Positions 1 to 8,525 are shown, counted from the stretch's first letter. The stretch is 64,000 bases of DNA from Streptomyces longhuiensis (GCF_020616555.1 NZ_CP085173.1:3049501-3113500), one strand, 5' to 3'. Program-made: numbers and translations. Notes: generated by a model from the letters alone, not told the origin.

Positions 1-54
1 GCCCTCCAGGCCGTCGGGCACGGGCAGGGTTCGGATCTCGGGAAACGTGCTCAC
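1..54 (-). CDS. Pseudouridine synthase, RluA/RluD family (N-terminal fragment)
   Basis: Only the first 18 codons are inside the window, reading from a GTG at 54 (Val-Ser-Thr-Phe-Pro-Glu-Ile-Arg-Thr-Leu-Pro-Val-Pro-Asp-Gly). This peptide matches how actinobacterial RluD-type 23S rRNA pseudouridine synthases begin. The gene downstream of lspA in Streptomyces is normally of this family, and the position supports that reading. It would be the last gene of a DksA-like/lspA/rluD-type run on the minus strand. No catalytic motif is visible because the gene leaves the window, so the call rests on the N-terminal peptide and synteny. Confidence 0.6.
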   Translation of the reverse strand, partial: MSTFPEIRTLPVPDGLEG

Positions 55-116
55 CCATTGAGTATGCAGGAGCCCGCCGACACTCCGGACCGCGCGAGGG
101 GAAAGCCCCTGGCCCC

Positions 117-698
117 TCAGTCCTTGTGGACGGTCCCGTCCGGGTCGAGCCCCCGGAACGAGAGGAGCACGATCAGGATGCCGCCGCACACGATCGCCGA
201 GTCGGCGAGGTTGAACACGGCGAAGTTCTTCGGCGCGATGAAGTCGACCACGGCCCCTTCGAAGACGCCGGGCGAACGGAAGATCCGGTCGGTGAGATTG
301 CCGAGCGCCCCGCCGAGCAGCAGCCCCAGGGCGATCGCCCAGGGCAGGCTGTAGAGCTTGCGGGCGAGGCGGGCGATCACGACGATCACGGCCGCGGCGA
401 TCACGGTGAAGATGATCGTGAAGGCCTCGCCGATGCCGAACGCGGCACCCGCGTTCCTGATCGCCTCGAGCCGCAGCCAGTCACCGAGGAGCTCGATCGG
501 CTCGTGGTGCTCCAGCCTCGCGACCACGATCATCTTGCTGACCAGGTCGAGGGCGTACGCGAGGGCGGCCACCGCGAACAGCACGGCGATCTTCCGCTTG
601 CCCTTGGGCCGTTCCTGGGCCTCCCCGCCGTTGTCCGGCCCGTCTGCCCCCGCATCCGGGGTGTCCGGAGTACCGATGACGCGCTCCGCCTCTGCCAC
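117..698 (-). CDS. lspA: Lipoprotein signal peptidase (signal peptidase II)
   Basis: Membrane aspartyl protease that removes signal peptides from diacylglyceryl-modified prolipoproteins. The protein has 193 residues. It starts with a hydrophilic tail of about 35 residues longer than in Gram-negative LspA, then four hydrophobic segments. The two catalytic aspartates lie in the conserved motifs GNLTDR and FNLADS, and the conserved RNAGAAFG loop follows the first extracytoplasmic stretch. The GTG at 698 is preceded by GAGGGA at a good distance. It lies downstream of the DksA-like gene on the same strand and 62 bases ahead of the pseudouridine synthase gene, so co-transcription is likely. Confidence 0.96.
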   Translation of the reverse strand: MAEAERVIGTPDTPDAGADGPDNGGEAQERPKGKRKIAVLFAVAALAYALDLVSKMIVVARLEHHEPIELLGDWLRLEAIRNAGAAFGIGEAFTIIFTVIAAAVIVVIARLARKLYSLPWAIALGLLLGGALGNLTDRIFRSPGVFEGAVVDFIAPKNFAVFNLADSAIVCGGILIVLLSFRGLDPDGTVHKD

Positions 699-800
699 GT
701 GAGTCCCTCAACCTAGGTACCTGACTGAGGACGAGAGTACGGCACACACGTACGCCCTCAGCAGCCCAGGAGCGACTCCATGACGCCGCGTGCGGCGGGG

Positions 801-1829
801 TCAGTAACGGCGCTCCTGCTTCTGCTTGCACTCGACGCACAGGGTCGCCCGCGGGAAGGCCTGCATCCGCGCCTTGCCGATGGGGTTCCCGCAGTTCTCG
901 CAGATCCCGTACGTCCCCGCGTCGAGCCGCTCCAGGGCGCGCTCGGTCTGCTGGAGCATCTCCCTGGCGTTCGCGGCCAGCGACAGCTCGTGCTCCCGCG
1001 TGATGTTCTTCGTGCCGGTGTCCGCCTCGTCGTCGCCGGCGCCGTCCCCGGAGTCCCGCATGAGCCCGGCGAGGGACTTCTCCGACGACTCGATCTCACT
1101 GTCCAGGCGCAGCGCCTCGCTCTGAAGCTCCGCCCGCGCCTCCTCGACCTCCGCCGGGGTCCAGGGGTCCTCGCCCGGCCGTACCGCGAGCTCGCCCGGC
1201 TTCGCGGCCACGATCCTCGCGTTCGGCACCGCGCGGGACTTCTTCACCGTGGCCGTGCCAGGGGTCTTCTTCGCAACCACAGTCGTGGCTCCCGTCGTCT
1301 CCGCGGCCGACGCCGCGCCATCGGCCGCGGACGCGGCCGCCTTCTTCTCCGCGGTCTTGTGGCCGGTGGCCTTCTTGACCGCGCTCTTCCTGGCGCCCGT
1401 TCTCCCGGCCGCGCCCTTCTCGGCGGCGACACTCTCCGCTTCCGCGGAGGCCTGTGTGGACGTCGTACTCGTGACGGCCTTCGCAGCCCTCGTCGACTTG
1501 GCGGTCTTGGTGCTGTTGGCGGCCTTGGTGCTGTTGGCGGTCTTGGTGCTCTTGGTGGCCTTGGCCACGGGCTCGGTGTCCGCCTTCGCGATCCTCGCCG
1601 TCTTCCTGGCGGCCGCGGTCTTCGCACCCGCGCCCCTCGTAGTGGTCTTCGTGGCCGCCGTGCTCTTCCCGACGGCCGTCTCCGTCGCGGTGCTCCTCTT
1701 CCCGGCGGCAGGCTTCTTCGCGGCCGGAGCCGCCTTGGCCGCCGCCGTCGCGGGCACCGCCTCCTCGGCCGCGGCCTTCACGCCGGCGGATGCCTCACGC
1801 ACCCCCGCCGGACTCTTTTTCGCCACCAT
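801..1829 (-). CDS. DksA/TraR zinc-finger protein with histone H1-like Lys/Ala-rich N-terminal region
   Basis: A 342-residue protein of two unlike halves. Residues 1 to about 170 are almost entirely Lys, Ala, Thr and Ser (AKKPAAGK, TAKKT-type runs, and a six-residue NSTKxA repeat), like histone H1 tails. The last 120 residues are a TraR/DksA domain: a predicted coiled coil, then a C4 zinc finger (CENC and CVEC pairs) with an ERLDAGTYG lead-in. DksA-type domains act in the RNA polymerase secondary channel; the basic tail suggests DNA binding as well, so a nucleoid-associated role is plausible but inferred. ATG 1829 is chosen because GAAGGGG lies just upstream and the frame before it has no conserved features. 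Confidence 0.85.
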   Translation of the reverse strand: MVAKKSPAGVREASAGVKAAAEEAVPATAAAKAAPAAKKPAAGKRSTATETAVGKSTAATKTTTRGAGAKTAAARKTARIAKADTEPVAKATKSTKTANSTKAANSTKTAKSTRAAKAVTSTTSTQASAEAESVAAEKGAAGRTGARKSAVKKATGHKTAEKKAAASAADGAASAAETTGATTVVAKKTPGTATVKKSRAVPNARIVAAKPGELAVRPGEDPWTPAEVEEARAELQSEALRLDSEIESSEKSLAGLMRDSGDGAGDDEADTGTKNITREHELSLAANAREMLQQTERALERLDAGTYGICENCGNPIGKARMQAFPRATLCVECKQKQERRY

Positions 1830-1878
1830 GGCCGCGGCCCCTTCACATTTTGTGATCTTGCACGCGAATCGTTCTGGG

Positions 1879-1907
1879 ACGATAAATCGACTTCTGACCC
1901 GCGGCAA
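1879..1907 (-). promoter_or_regulatory. Predicted promoter of the DksA-like gene
   Basis: Reading the minus strand there is TTGCCG (1907-1902), a 17-base spacer and TATCGT (1884-1879), a fair vegetative-type promoter about 50 bases before the ATG at 1829. The remainder of the 317-base divergent intergenic region (1830-2146) shows no repeat, RNA motif or further coding sequence that I can support. Confidence 0.4.
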
Positions 1908-2146
1908 CGGGGCACATCGCCCGATGCGCCCGCCCCGCACGTCCCGCGCGGCAGACTTGCAAGCGTTGTGCCCAGCTCCCCGCCGGGTAATCCGCCGAGG
2001 CCCCGGCCCGCGGATCCGCCGCAGCCCACGTCGCCATTCGGGTCAGCCCACGCGGCCGTGACCAGCCCGGCGAAAGCCCCTGACGAGCCCGCTCCGCAGA
2101 GCTCTGGAGGAATAAAATGGGGCGGAAGCGGAGAAGGTGCATTATC

Positions 2147-2338
2147 ATGCGCAAAGTAGTCGACTGTCGTGACATGCCGAGCGAGACGAACTGCACGCTC
2201 GCCATCACGGGCGAGGAGGACGAGGTGGTCCGCGCCGCGGCCGAGCACGCTGTGTCCGTCCACGGTCACACCGACACCCCCGAGCTGCGGAACATGATCC
2301 GCAGCGGACTCAAGGACGAGATCCCTCAGCACGTCTGA
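2147..2338 (+). CDS. Small DUF1059 family protein
   Basis: A 63-residue protein starting MRKVVDCRDMPSETNC and carrying two closely spaced cysteines, then a Glu/Ala-rich helix with a conserved histidine (AEHAVSVHGH) and a C-terminal helix. This pattern is that of DUF1059, small proteins of unknown function found singly or fused to other domains; the Cys and His residues suggest metal binding, but this is not shown. The ATG at 2147 is preferred over the in-frame ATG at 2117 because GAGAAGG lies nine bases before it and the family begins there. It stands between the divergent DksA-like gene and the ileS leader, on the ileS strand. Confidence 0.8.
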   Translation: MRKVVDCRDMPSETNCTLAITGEEDEVVRAAAEHAVSVHGHTDTPELRNMIRSGLKDEIPQHV

Positions 2339-2404
2339 CACCAGCCGCCCCGGGGTGCTTCGCCGCCCGCCCCGAAACCGGTCGGCCGCGTGCGCCCGGG
2401 CCCC

Positions 2405-2716
2405 GTACACTGGGCGGAGCGAGAAGCGTGGATGGGGCCGAGTAGCGGCGTACGCAGCCATGAGCGACCCGGGGACGGTGGAAGCCCGGGGGCGAGCGCG
2501 ACGCGAAGATCACCCCGGAGCCGCCGGAAGAAAGCCCCGCTCGCGGGGCGAGTAGAACCGGCATCGCGACCCCAATGAGGGGGCTCACCGGAGCAGTCAG
2601 CGCCCCGGAGGGCCAAGGAGGGTGGTACCGCGGGAGCGCGCCGCACACGGCGTATGTCACAGACGAAGCTCTCGTCCCTCCGACGGAGACGGAAGAAACA
2701 GTGTCCGCCGGAGGAA
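2405..2716 (+). promoter_or_regulatory. T-box riboswitch of ileS (translational type)
   Basis: The leader carries the T-box sequence AGGGTGGTACCGCG at 2619-2632, which contacts the uncharged tRNA acceptor end. An ATC isoleucine codon at 2509-2511 (context GCGAAGATCACC) is the likely specifier. Downstream, CCTCCG at 2677-2682 is exactly complementary to CGGAGG at 2709-2714, which contains the ileS ribosome binding site. There is no run of T after a hairpin. This is the layout of actinobacterial T-boxes that act on translation: the sequestrator blocks the ribosome binding site unless uncharged tRNA-Ile stabilises the alternative fold. The 5' boundary is approximate. Confidence 0.9.
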
Positions 2717-2721
2717 GATCG

Positions 2722-5700
2722 ATGACGTACCGCCAGGTGCCCGCCCAGGTCGACCTGCCCGCCCTCGAGCACGCCGTGCTCGACTTCTGGCGCGAGCAGA
2801 AGATCTTTGCCAAGACCTTGGAGCAGTCCGAGGGACGCCCCGAGTGGGTGTTCTACGAGGGCCCGCCCACGGCCAACGGCATGCCGGGCGCCCACCACAT
2901 CGAGGCCCGCGTCTTCAAGGACGTCTTCCCGCGCTTTCGCACGATGCGCGGCTACCACGTGGCCCGCAAGGCCGGCTGGGACTGCCACGGCCTGCCCGTG
3001 GAGCTGGCGGTCGAGACGGAGCTCGGCTTCAACGGCAAGAAGGACATCGAGGCGTTCGGCATCGCCGAGTTCAACGCCATGTGCCGCGAGTCCGTGACCC
3101 GGCACACCGACGCCTTCACCGACCTGACGACCCGCATGGGTTACTGGGTCGACCTCGACGACGCGTACCGCACCATGGACCCCGAGTACATCGAGTCCGT
3201 CTGGTGGTCGCTCAAGGAGATCTTCAACAAGGGTCTGCTGACCCAGGACCACCGCGTCGCCCCCTGGTGCCCCCGCTGCGGCACCGGGCTCTCGGACCAC
3301 GAGCTGGCGCAGGGCTACGAGACGGTCGTCGACCCCTCCGTCTACGTCCGTTTCCCGCTCACCTCCGGTCCGCTGGCCGGCGAGGCCTCGCTCCTCGTCT
3401 GGACGACGACCCCCTGGACGCTCGTCTCGAACACGGCGGTCGCCGCCCACCCCGACGTCCGCTACGTCGTCGCGACGGACGGCAACGAGAAGGTCGTCGT
3501 CGCCGAGCCCCTCGTCGAAAAGGCGCTCGGCGAGGGCTGGGAGAAGACCGGCGAGTCCTTCACCGGTGCCGAGATGGAGCGCTGGAAGTACCAACGTCCG
3601 TTCGAGCTCGTGGAGTTCCCGGCCGAGGCCCACTACGTGGTCAACGCCGACTACGTCACGACCGAGGACGGCACCGGTCTCGTCCACCAGTCCCCCGCGT
3701 TCGGTGAGGACGACCTCAAGGTCTGCAAGGCGTACGGCCTGCCGGTGGTGAACCCGGTCCGTCCCGACGGCACGTTCGAGGAGGACGTCCCGCTCGTGGG
3801 CGGTGTCTTCTTCAAGAAGGCGGACGAGAAGCTCACCGAGGACCTCAAGGACCGCGGCCTGCTCTTCCTGCACGTCCCGTACGAGCACAGCTACCCGCAC
3901 TGCTGGCGCTGCCACACGGCGCTGCTCTACTACGCGCAGCCGTCCTGGTACATCCGCACCACGGAGATCAAGGACCGCCTCCTCCAGGAGAACGAGAAGA
4001 CCAACTGGTTCCCTTCGAGCGTGAAGCACGGCCGCTTCGGCGACTGGCTGAACAACAACATCGACTGGGCGCTCTCCCGCAGCCGCTACTGGGGCACTCC
4101 GCTCCCGCTGTGGCGCTGTGAGGACGACCACCTCACCTGCGTCGGCTCGCTGGCCGAGCTCGGCGAGCTGACCGGCACCGACCTGGCGAACCTCGACCCG
4201 CACCGCCCGTTCATCGACGAGGTCACCTTCGCGTGCCCCCAGTGCGAGAAGACGGCCACGCGCGTGCCCGAGGTCATCGACGCCTGGTACGACTCGGGTT
4301 CGATGCCGTTCGCGCAGTGGGGCTACCCGTACAAGAACAAGGAGCTCTTCGAGAGCCGGTACCCGGCGCAGTTCATCTCGGAGGCCATCGACCAGACCCG
4401 CGGGTGGTTCTACACCCTCATGGCGGTCGGCACGCTCGTCTTCGACAAGTCGTCCTACGAGAACGTCGTGTGCCTCGGCCACATCCTCGCCGAGGACGGC
4501 CGCAAGATGTCCAAGCATCTGGGGAACACCCTCCAGCCGATCCCGTTGATGGACCAGCACGGCGCGGACGCGGTGCGCTGGTTCATGGCCGCCGGCGGCT
4601 CCCCGTGGTCCGCGCGCCGCGTCGGCCACGGCACGATCCAGGAAGTGGTCCGCAAGACCCTCCTGACGTACTGGAACACGGTCGCCTTCCAGGCCCTGTA
4701 CGCCCGTACGTCGGACTGGTCGCCCAGCGAGGCCGACCCGGCCCCCGCCGAGCGCACCGTGCTCGACCGCTGGCTGCTCTCCGAACTGCACGCGCTCACC
4801 GACCAGGTGACGCAGTCCCTGGAGGCGTACGACACCCAGCGCGCCGGCAAGCTGCTCTCCTCCTTCGTCGACGACCTGTCGAACTGGTACGTGCGCCGCT
4901 CGCGCCGCCGCTTCTGGCAGGGCGACAAGGCGGCCCTGCGCACCCTGCACGAGGTCATCGAGACGGTCACGCGGCTGATGGCGCCGCTGACCCCGTTCAT
5001 CACGGAGCGGGTCTGGCAGGACCTGGTGGTTCCCGTCACGCCGGGCGCCCCCGAGTCGGTCCACCTGTCCACCTGGCCGGAGGCGGACCTCTCCGCCGTC
5101 GACCCGGACCTGTCGCGGCAGATGGTCCTCGTCCGGCGCCTCGTCGAGCTGGGCCGCGCCACGCGCGCGGAGTCGGGCGTCAAGACGCGTCAGCCGCTGT
5201 CCCGCGCGCTGGTCGCGGCCGCGGGCTTCGAGACGCTCAACCCGGAGCTGCACGCGCAGATCACCGAGGAGCTCAACGTCTCCTCGCTGGCGTCGCTCTC
5301 CGAGGTCGGTGGCTCACTGGTCGACACGACCGCCAAGGCGAACTTCCGCGCCCTCGGCAAGCGGTTCGGCAAGGGCGTCCAGGCGGTCGCGAAGGCGGTC
5401 GCCGAGGCGGACGCCGCCGCGCTCTCGCTCGGCCTGCGCGAGGGCACGGCGTCGGTCGAGGTGGACGGCGAGACGATCACGCTGGCGCCCGACGAGGTCA
5501 TCATCACGGAGACCCCGCGCGAGGGCTGGTCCGTCGCCTCGGACTCCGGCGCGACGGTCGCGCTCGACCTGGAGATCACGGAGGAGCTGCGTCAGGCGGG
5601 CCTGGCCCGTGACGCGATCCGTCTGATCCAGGAGGCCCGTAAGAACAGCGGCCTGGACGTCGCGGACCGGATCGCCCTGCGGTGGACGTCCACGGAGCCC

Positions 5701-5850
5701 GCGGTCGTCACGGCCCTGTCCGAGCACGCCACGCTGATCGCGGACGAGGTCCTCGCCACGGACTTCGCCCAGGGCGAGGCCGACGACGCCTACGGCGAGA
5801 CGTTCGCGGACGAGCCTCTCGCCCTCGCGTTCCGCCTCCGCAAGGCGTAA
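2722..5850 (+). CDS. ileS: Isoleucyl-tRNA synthetase
   Basis: Charges tRNA-Ile with isoleucine and edits misactivated valine. The 1,042-residue protein has the class I signature as PPTANGMPGAHH near residue 55, a CP1 editing domain (TTPWTL), the KMSKH loop (GRKMSKHLGN) and an anticodon-binding C-terminus. The form of the HIGH and KMSKH regions resembles the eukaryote-like IleRS type found in many actinobacteria, which is generally less sensitive to mupirocin; resistance here is inferred. Start ATG 2722 (MTYRQVPAQVDLP) follows GGAGGAA by six bases; the open frame upstream is the riboswitch leader. Expression is controlled by the T-box. Confidence 0.98.
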   Translation: MTYRQVPAQVDLPALEHAVLDFWREQKIFAKTLEQSEGRPEWVFYEGPPTANGMPGAHHIEARVFKDVFPRFRTMRGYHVARKAGWDCHGLPVELAVETELGFNGKKDIEAFGIAEFNAMCRESVTRHTDAFTDLTTRMGYWVDLDDAYRTMDPEYIESVWWSLKEIFNKGLLTQDHRVAPWCPRCGTGLSDHELAQGYETVVDPSVYVRFPLTSGPLAGEASLLVWTTTPWTLVSNTAVAAHPDVRYVVATDGNEKVVVAEPLVEKALGEGWEKTGESFTGAEMERWKYQRPFELVEFPAEAHYVVNADYVTTEDGTGLVHQSPAFGEDDLKVCKAYGLPVVNPVRPDGTFEEDVPLVGGVFFKKADEKLTEDLKDRGLLFLHVPYEHSYPHCWRCHTALLYYAQPSWYIRTTEIKDRLLQENEKTNWFPSSVKHGRFGDWLNNNIDWALSRSRYWGTPLPLWRCEDDHLTCVGSLAELGELTGTDLANLDPHRPFIDEVTFACPQCEKTATRVPEVIDAWYDSGSMPFAQWGYPYKNKELFESRYPAQFISEAIDQTRGWFYTLMAVGTLVFDKSSYENVVCLGHILAEDGRKMSKHLGNTLQPIPLMDQHGADAVRWFMAAGGSPWSARRVGHGTIQEVVRKTLLTYWNTVAFQALYARTSDWSPSEADPAPAERTVLDRWLLSELHALTDQVTQSLEAYDTQRAGKLLSSFVDDLSNWYVRRSRRRFWQGDKAALRTLHEVIETVTRLMAPLTPFITERVWQDLVVPVTPGAPESVHLSTWPEADLSAVDPDLSRQMVLVRRLVELGRATRAESGVKTRQPLSRALVAAAGFETLNPELHAQITEELNVSSLASLSEVGGSLVDTTAKANFRALGKRFGKGVQAVAKAVAEADAAALSLGLREGTASVEVDGETITLAPDEVIITETPREGWSVASDSGATVALDLEITEELRQAGLARDAIRLIQEARKNSGLDVADRIALRWTSTEPAVVTALSEHATLIADEVLATDFAQGEADDAYGETFADEPLALAFRLRKA

Positions 5851-5860
5851 CCCACGACCG

Positions 5861-5901
5861 AAGGCCCGGTCCCGCCAAAGATCTTGGCGGGACCGGGCCT
5901 T
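5861..5901. terminator. Strong hairpin terminator after ileS
   Basis: An 18-base perfect inverted repeat (AAGGCCCGGTCCCGCCAA at 5861-5878 and its complement at 5884-5901) with a five-base loop, beginning 11 bases after the ileS stop. It lacks a long T run, which is usual for Streptomyces terminators. It may work in both directions between the convergent ileS and divIVA genes. Confidence 0.85.
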
Positions 5902-5931
5902 CGGCGTTTCGTACTCACGCACAGATGAACG

Positions 5932-6090
5932 TTTCTGCACCGCACCCAAGGCAGGATCCGCACCTGGCCCACAGCGGTGACCGCAACTGACTCACAGCGG
6001 TGCCCGCGCCTGGCTCACCGGTGCCCGCACATGCCCCTCGGCGGTATCCGCCTCTGGCCCACGGCGACTTCCGCGCCCTGACCACGGCAA
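5932..6090. repeat. Degenerate 23-bp tandem repeat array
   Basis: Six consecutive units begin at 5955, 5978, 6001, 6022, 6045 and 6068. All are 23 bases long except the third, which is 21. They share a core like TNCCCGCNCCTGGCYCAC followed by GGCGG. A weaker unit (about 14 of 23 matches to the last) may precede them at 5932. The block fills the space between the ileS and divIVA terminators and has no coding potential that I trust. Its function is unknown to me. Confidence 0.75.
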
Positions 6091-6127
6091 AGGGCCGGGC
6101 CCCCGGAAATCCGGGGGCCCGGCCCTT
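6090..6127 (-). terminator. Terminator of divIVA
   Basis: An 18-base perfect inverted repeat (AAGGGCCGGGCCCCCGGA at 6090-6107, complement at 6110-6127) with a two-base loop. It sits about 35 bases beyond the divIVA stop codon on the minus strand and faces the ileS terminator. Confidence 0.85.
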
Positions 6128-6162
6128 GAACGCTGCCGACGCCTATGGCGTGGTCACGCCCG

Positions 6163-7353
6163 TCAGTTGTCGTCCTCGTCGATGAGGAAACCGCGCATCG
6201 GCGACGGAGCCTGCTGCATCGGCGCGGGACCCTGCGGCCGCACCGGCGCCATCGGCTGGGTCATCGCCGGCGACATCTGCTGCTGGCCGCCGTAGGACGG
6301 ACCGGCCGGCGGCTGGTTGCCGCCCATGGTCTGGTTGCCACCGTAGGACGGGGCACCCGCACCGGCCGACGCCATGGAAGGCGCGGGCGACGGCGGCAGC
6401 GACGCGGTCGCAGGCGTCCGCGGGGGCGCCAGCGAGTCGTCGGCCTGGGTCTCCAGCTGACGCAGCTGCGACTCGAGGTAGGACTTCAGACGCGTGCGGT
6501 ACTCGCGCTCGAAGCCACGCAGGTCCTCGACCTTGCGCTCCAGCGTGGCGCGGGCGGACTCCAGGGAGCCCATCGCGACGCGGTGCTTCTCCTGCGCGTC
6601 CCGCTCCAGGGCGTCGGCCTTGGCACGGGCGTCACGCTCGAGACCCTCGGCGCGGCTGCGGGCCTCGCCGACGATCTTGTTGGCCTCGGAACGGGCCTCC
6701 GCGATCGCCTGGTCGGCGGTCTGCTGCGCAAGGGAGAGGACACGGGCGGCGCTGTCGCCACCGGGGCCCTGACCGGGCTGCGGCATCTGCGGACCGTGAC
6801 CGCCCATGGGGCCACCCATGGGACCGCCCATCGGGCCGCCCATCTGCTGCTGCATCTGGCCCTGGCCCATCTGGCCCTGACCGAGCTGGTTCTGGCCGGG
6901 GTGACCCTGGCCCATCGGACCCTGGCCCATCGGGCCGGGACCCTGCGGACCGGGACCCTGCGGACCGGGACCCTGCGGACCATGTCCACCGGGGCCTGCG
7001 GGCAGCTGCGGCGCACCGCTGGGCAGCTGGGGCGGGCCGCCCATGGGGCCACCCATCTGCTGCTGCGGCTGCACCGGCTGCGGACCCGATATTGCGGCGG
7101 GCACCGGCGCACCGGGACCGCGCTGGTCCTGCGGTTCCGGAGGCTTGCGCATACCGCCCTGCTGCTGGTTCTGCGCAGCGGCGCGGGTGGCTGCGGCGAG
7201 CTTCGCGCGCAGGTCCTCGTTCTCTCGGAGAAGGCGAGTCAGTTCGCCTTCGACCTCGTCGAGGAAGGCATCGACCTCGTCCTCGTCATAGCCTTCTCGG
7301 AGGCGGACGGTCGTGAACTGCTTGTTCCGCACGTCCTCGGGGGTCAACGGCAT
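6163..7353 (-). CDS. divIVA: Polar growth determinant DivIVA
   Basis: Coiled-coil scaffold that marks hyphal tips and directs apical wall synthesis in Streptomyces. The 396-residue protein has the conserved N-terminal lipid-binding domain (MPLTPEDVRNKQFTTVRLREG at the start, Phe and Arg residues included) with a short coiled coil to about residue 60. A long Pro/Gln/Gly/Met-rich linker follows, with repeats of GPGPQGP, MGQG and MGGP. Then comes a second Ala/Glu/Arg-rich coiled coil of about 100 residues (ARSEANKIVGEARSRAEG region). The C-terminal tail again repeats PSYGG and QQQM. The large linker is characteristic of the streptomycete protein. It is the last gene of the minus-strand division cluster. 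Confidence 0.97.
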   Translation of the reverse strand: MPLTPEDVRNKQFTTVRLREGYDEDEVDAFLDEVEGELTRLLRENEDLRAKLAAATRAAAQNQQQGGMRKPPEPQDQRGPGAPVPAAISGPQPVQPQQQMGGPMGGPPQLPSGAPQLPAGPGGHGPQGPGPQGPGPQGPGPMGQGPMGQGHPGQNQLGQGQMGQGQMQQQMGGPMGGPMGGPMGGHGPQMPQPGQGPGGDSAARVLSLAQQTADQAIAEARSEANKIVGEARSRAEGLERDARAKADALERDAQEKHRVAMGSLESARATLERKVEDLRGFEREYRTRLKSYLESQLRQLETQADDSLAPPRTPATASLPPSPAPSMASAGAGAPSYGGNQTMGGNQPPAGPSYGGQQQMSPAMTQPMAPVRPQGPAPMQQAPSPMRGFLIDEDDN

Positions 7354-7399
7354 CTCTTCACCTCAACGTAGTCGTCGGCATTCGGCAAGACCGTATCGT

Positions 7400-7684
7400 T
7401 CACAGCCGGCTCACGACGGAGATCAGGATGTAGACGATGATCATCAGTACGAAGAAGGACAGGTCGAGCGCCACGCCCCCGAGACGCAGCGGCGGAATGA
7501 ACCGCCGCAGAAGCTTGAGCGGTGGATCAGTGACAGTGTAGGTGGCCTCAAGTACGACCACCATCGCCTTGCCGGGTTGCCACGAGCGGGCGAACTGGAA
7601 GACGTAGTCCATGACCAGCCGGAAGATCAGCACGATGAGGAAACACATCAGCGCGATGTAGACAACATCCAAAACCACGCTCAT
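7400..7684 (-). CDS. YggT family small membrane protein
   Basis: A 94-residue protein with two hydrophobic segments (residues about 3-25 and 70-92) flanking a loop with the family motif TDPPLKLLRRFIPPL. YggT proteins lie between sepF and divIVA in most actinobacteria and many Firmicutes; their role is not established, though position points to envelope or division. ATG 7684 has a purine-rich GAGAGGGA upstream. The gaps to sepF (75 bases) and divIVA (46 bases) allow transcription with both. Confidence 0.92.
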   Translation of the reverse strand: MSVVLDVVYIALMCFLIVLIFRLVMDYVFQFARSWQPGKAMVVVLEATYTVTDPPLKLLRRFIPPLRLGGVALDLSFFVLMIIVYILISVVSRL

Positions 7685-7759
7685 GTCCGCGGTTCCCTCT
7701 CCCCTGTGTCTCGTGCTTCGTGGCTAGTTACTGCACCGGCACTTCACCGGTGCTGCGTC

Positions 7760-8398
7760 TCAGCTCTGGTTGAAGAACCCGCCCTCTGCGATGCGGGCCT
7801 TGTCCTCTGCCGTGACATCGACGTTAGCAGGCGACAACAGGAACACCTTCTGCGTCACCCGCTCAATGCTGCCGTGCAGACCGAAGACGAGACCGGCGGC
7901 AAAGTCGACAAGTCGCTTCGCGTCGGTGTCGTCCATCTCCGTCAGATTCATGATCACCGGAGTGCCCTCACGGAAGTGTTCCCCGATGGTACGGGCCTCG
8001 TTGTACGTCCGGGGGTGCAGCGTCGTGATGCGGTAGGGCTCCCGCTCGGACACAACCTTGGGCATGATCACCGGTGCGTTCTTCTCCAGACTCTGGCGTT
8101 CAGGTGTGATGGATGCCACGGGGGCGATTCGCGCCGGACGTCCGGATTCCGCGGGCAGCGGAACCGGTTCGCGCTGGGCGGGAGGCTGCACCACTCGTAC
8201 CGATTCGTCCCGTTGGGACTGGTGTGGCTGATGAGTGTTGTGCGACTGATGCGACGGTTCGTGGCGCCTGCGGTCCCGCTCGGGTTCGGGGTCCAGCTCA
8301 GGCTCGAAGTCGTCGTCGGGGTCGAACCCCCGGCCGTCGTACCCATCGTCCTCCACGAGGCCGAGGTAGACCGCCATCTTGCGCATCGCGCCGGCCAT
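7760..8398 (-). CDS. sepF: Cell division protein SepF
   Basis: FtsZ-binding membrane anchor that tethers and bundles the Z ring. The 212-residue protein starts with the short amphipathic membrane-targeting helix [20 protein letters not shown]. An acidic and His/Gln-rich linker of about 90 residues follows, then the conserved SepF beta-sandwich (from [20 protein letters not shown] to [15 protein letters not shown]). ATG 8398 is preceded by GGAGG about ten bases upstream and matches the family start. The frame extends 14 codons further upstream but without a better start. It lies downstream of ylmE in the division cluster. Confidence 0.96.
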   Translation of the reverse strand: MAGAMRKMAVYLGLVEDDGYDGRGFDPDDDFEPELDPEPERDRRRHEPSHQSHNTHQPHQSQRDESVRVVQPPAQREPVPLPAESGRPARIAPVASITPERQSLEKNAPVIMPKVVSEREPYRITTLHPRTYNEARTIGEHFREGTPVIMNLTEMDDTDAKRLVDFAAGLVFGLHGSIERVTQKVFLLSPANVDVTAEDKARIAEGGFFNQS

Positions 8399-8525
8399 TG
8401 CTCTGAGTCCTCCGCTCTGTGGTGGATCGGCTGACGTCAACCAAAGTGCCTGCGATCCACGCGATCTCCCCGCCCATCAGCGAGAATGACCATATTTTCT
8501 GCTGTGGTCCGACTTCTTGGCGACG

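Noticed and set aside
780..2159. 459-codon plus-strand frame opposite the DksA-like gene
   Set aside because: The Lys/Ala-rich region read backwards gives Leu/Gly/Arg repeats; no start signal or family resemblance.
1843..2208. Minus-strand frame in the divergent DksA/DUF1059 spacer
   Set aside because: Overlaps the DUF1059 gene and the predicted promoter; no binding site or family pattern.
2326..5253. Long minus-strand open frame (975 codons) across ileS
   Set aside because: It is antisense to ileS, has low-complexity Arg/Gly/Val/Asp composition typical of shadow frames in high-GC DNA, and no recognisable domain.
5955..6090. 23-bp repeats considered as a CRISPR array
   Set aside because: Units are directly adjacent without unique spacers and are too divergent; no cas genes are present.
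6781..7020. Dense DNA repeats inside divIVA considered as a CRISPR-like or mobile repeat
   Set aside because: They are in frame and encode the known Pro/Gln/Gly-rich DivIVA linker.
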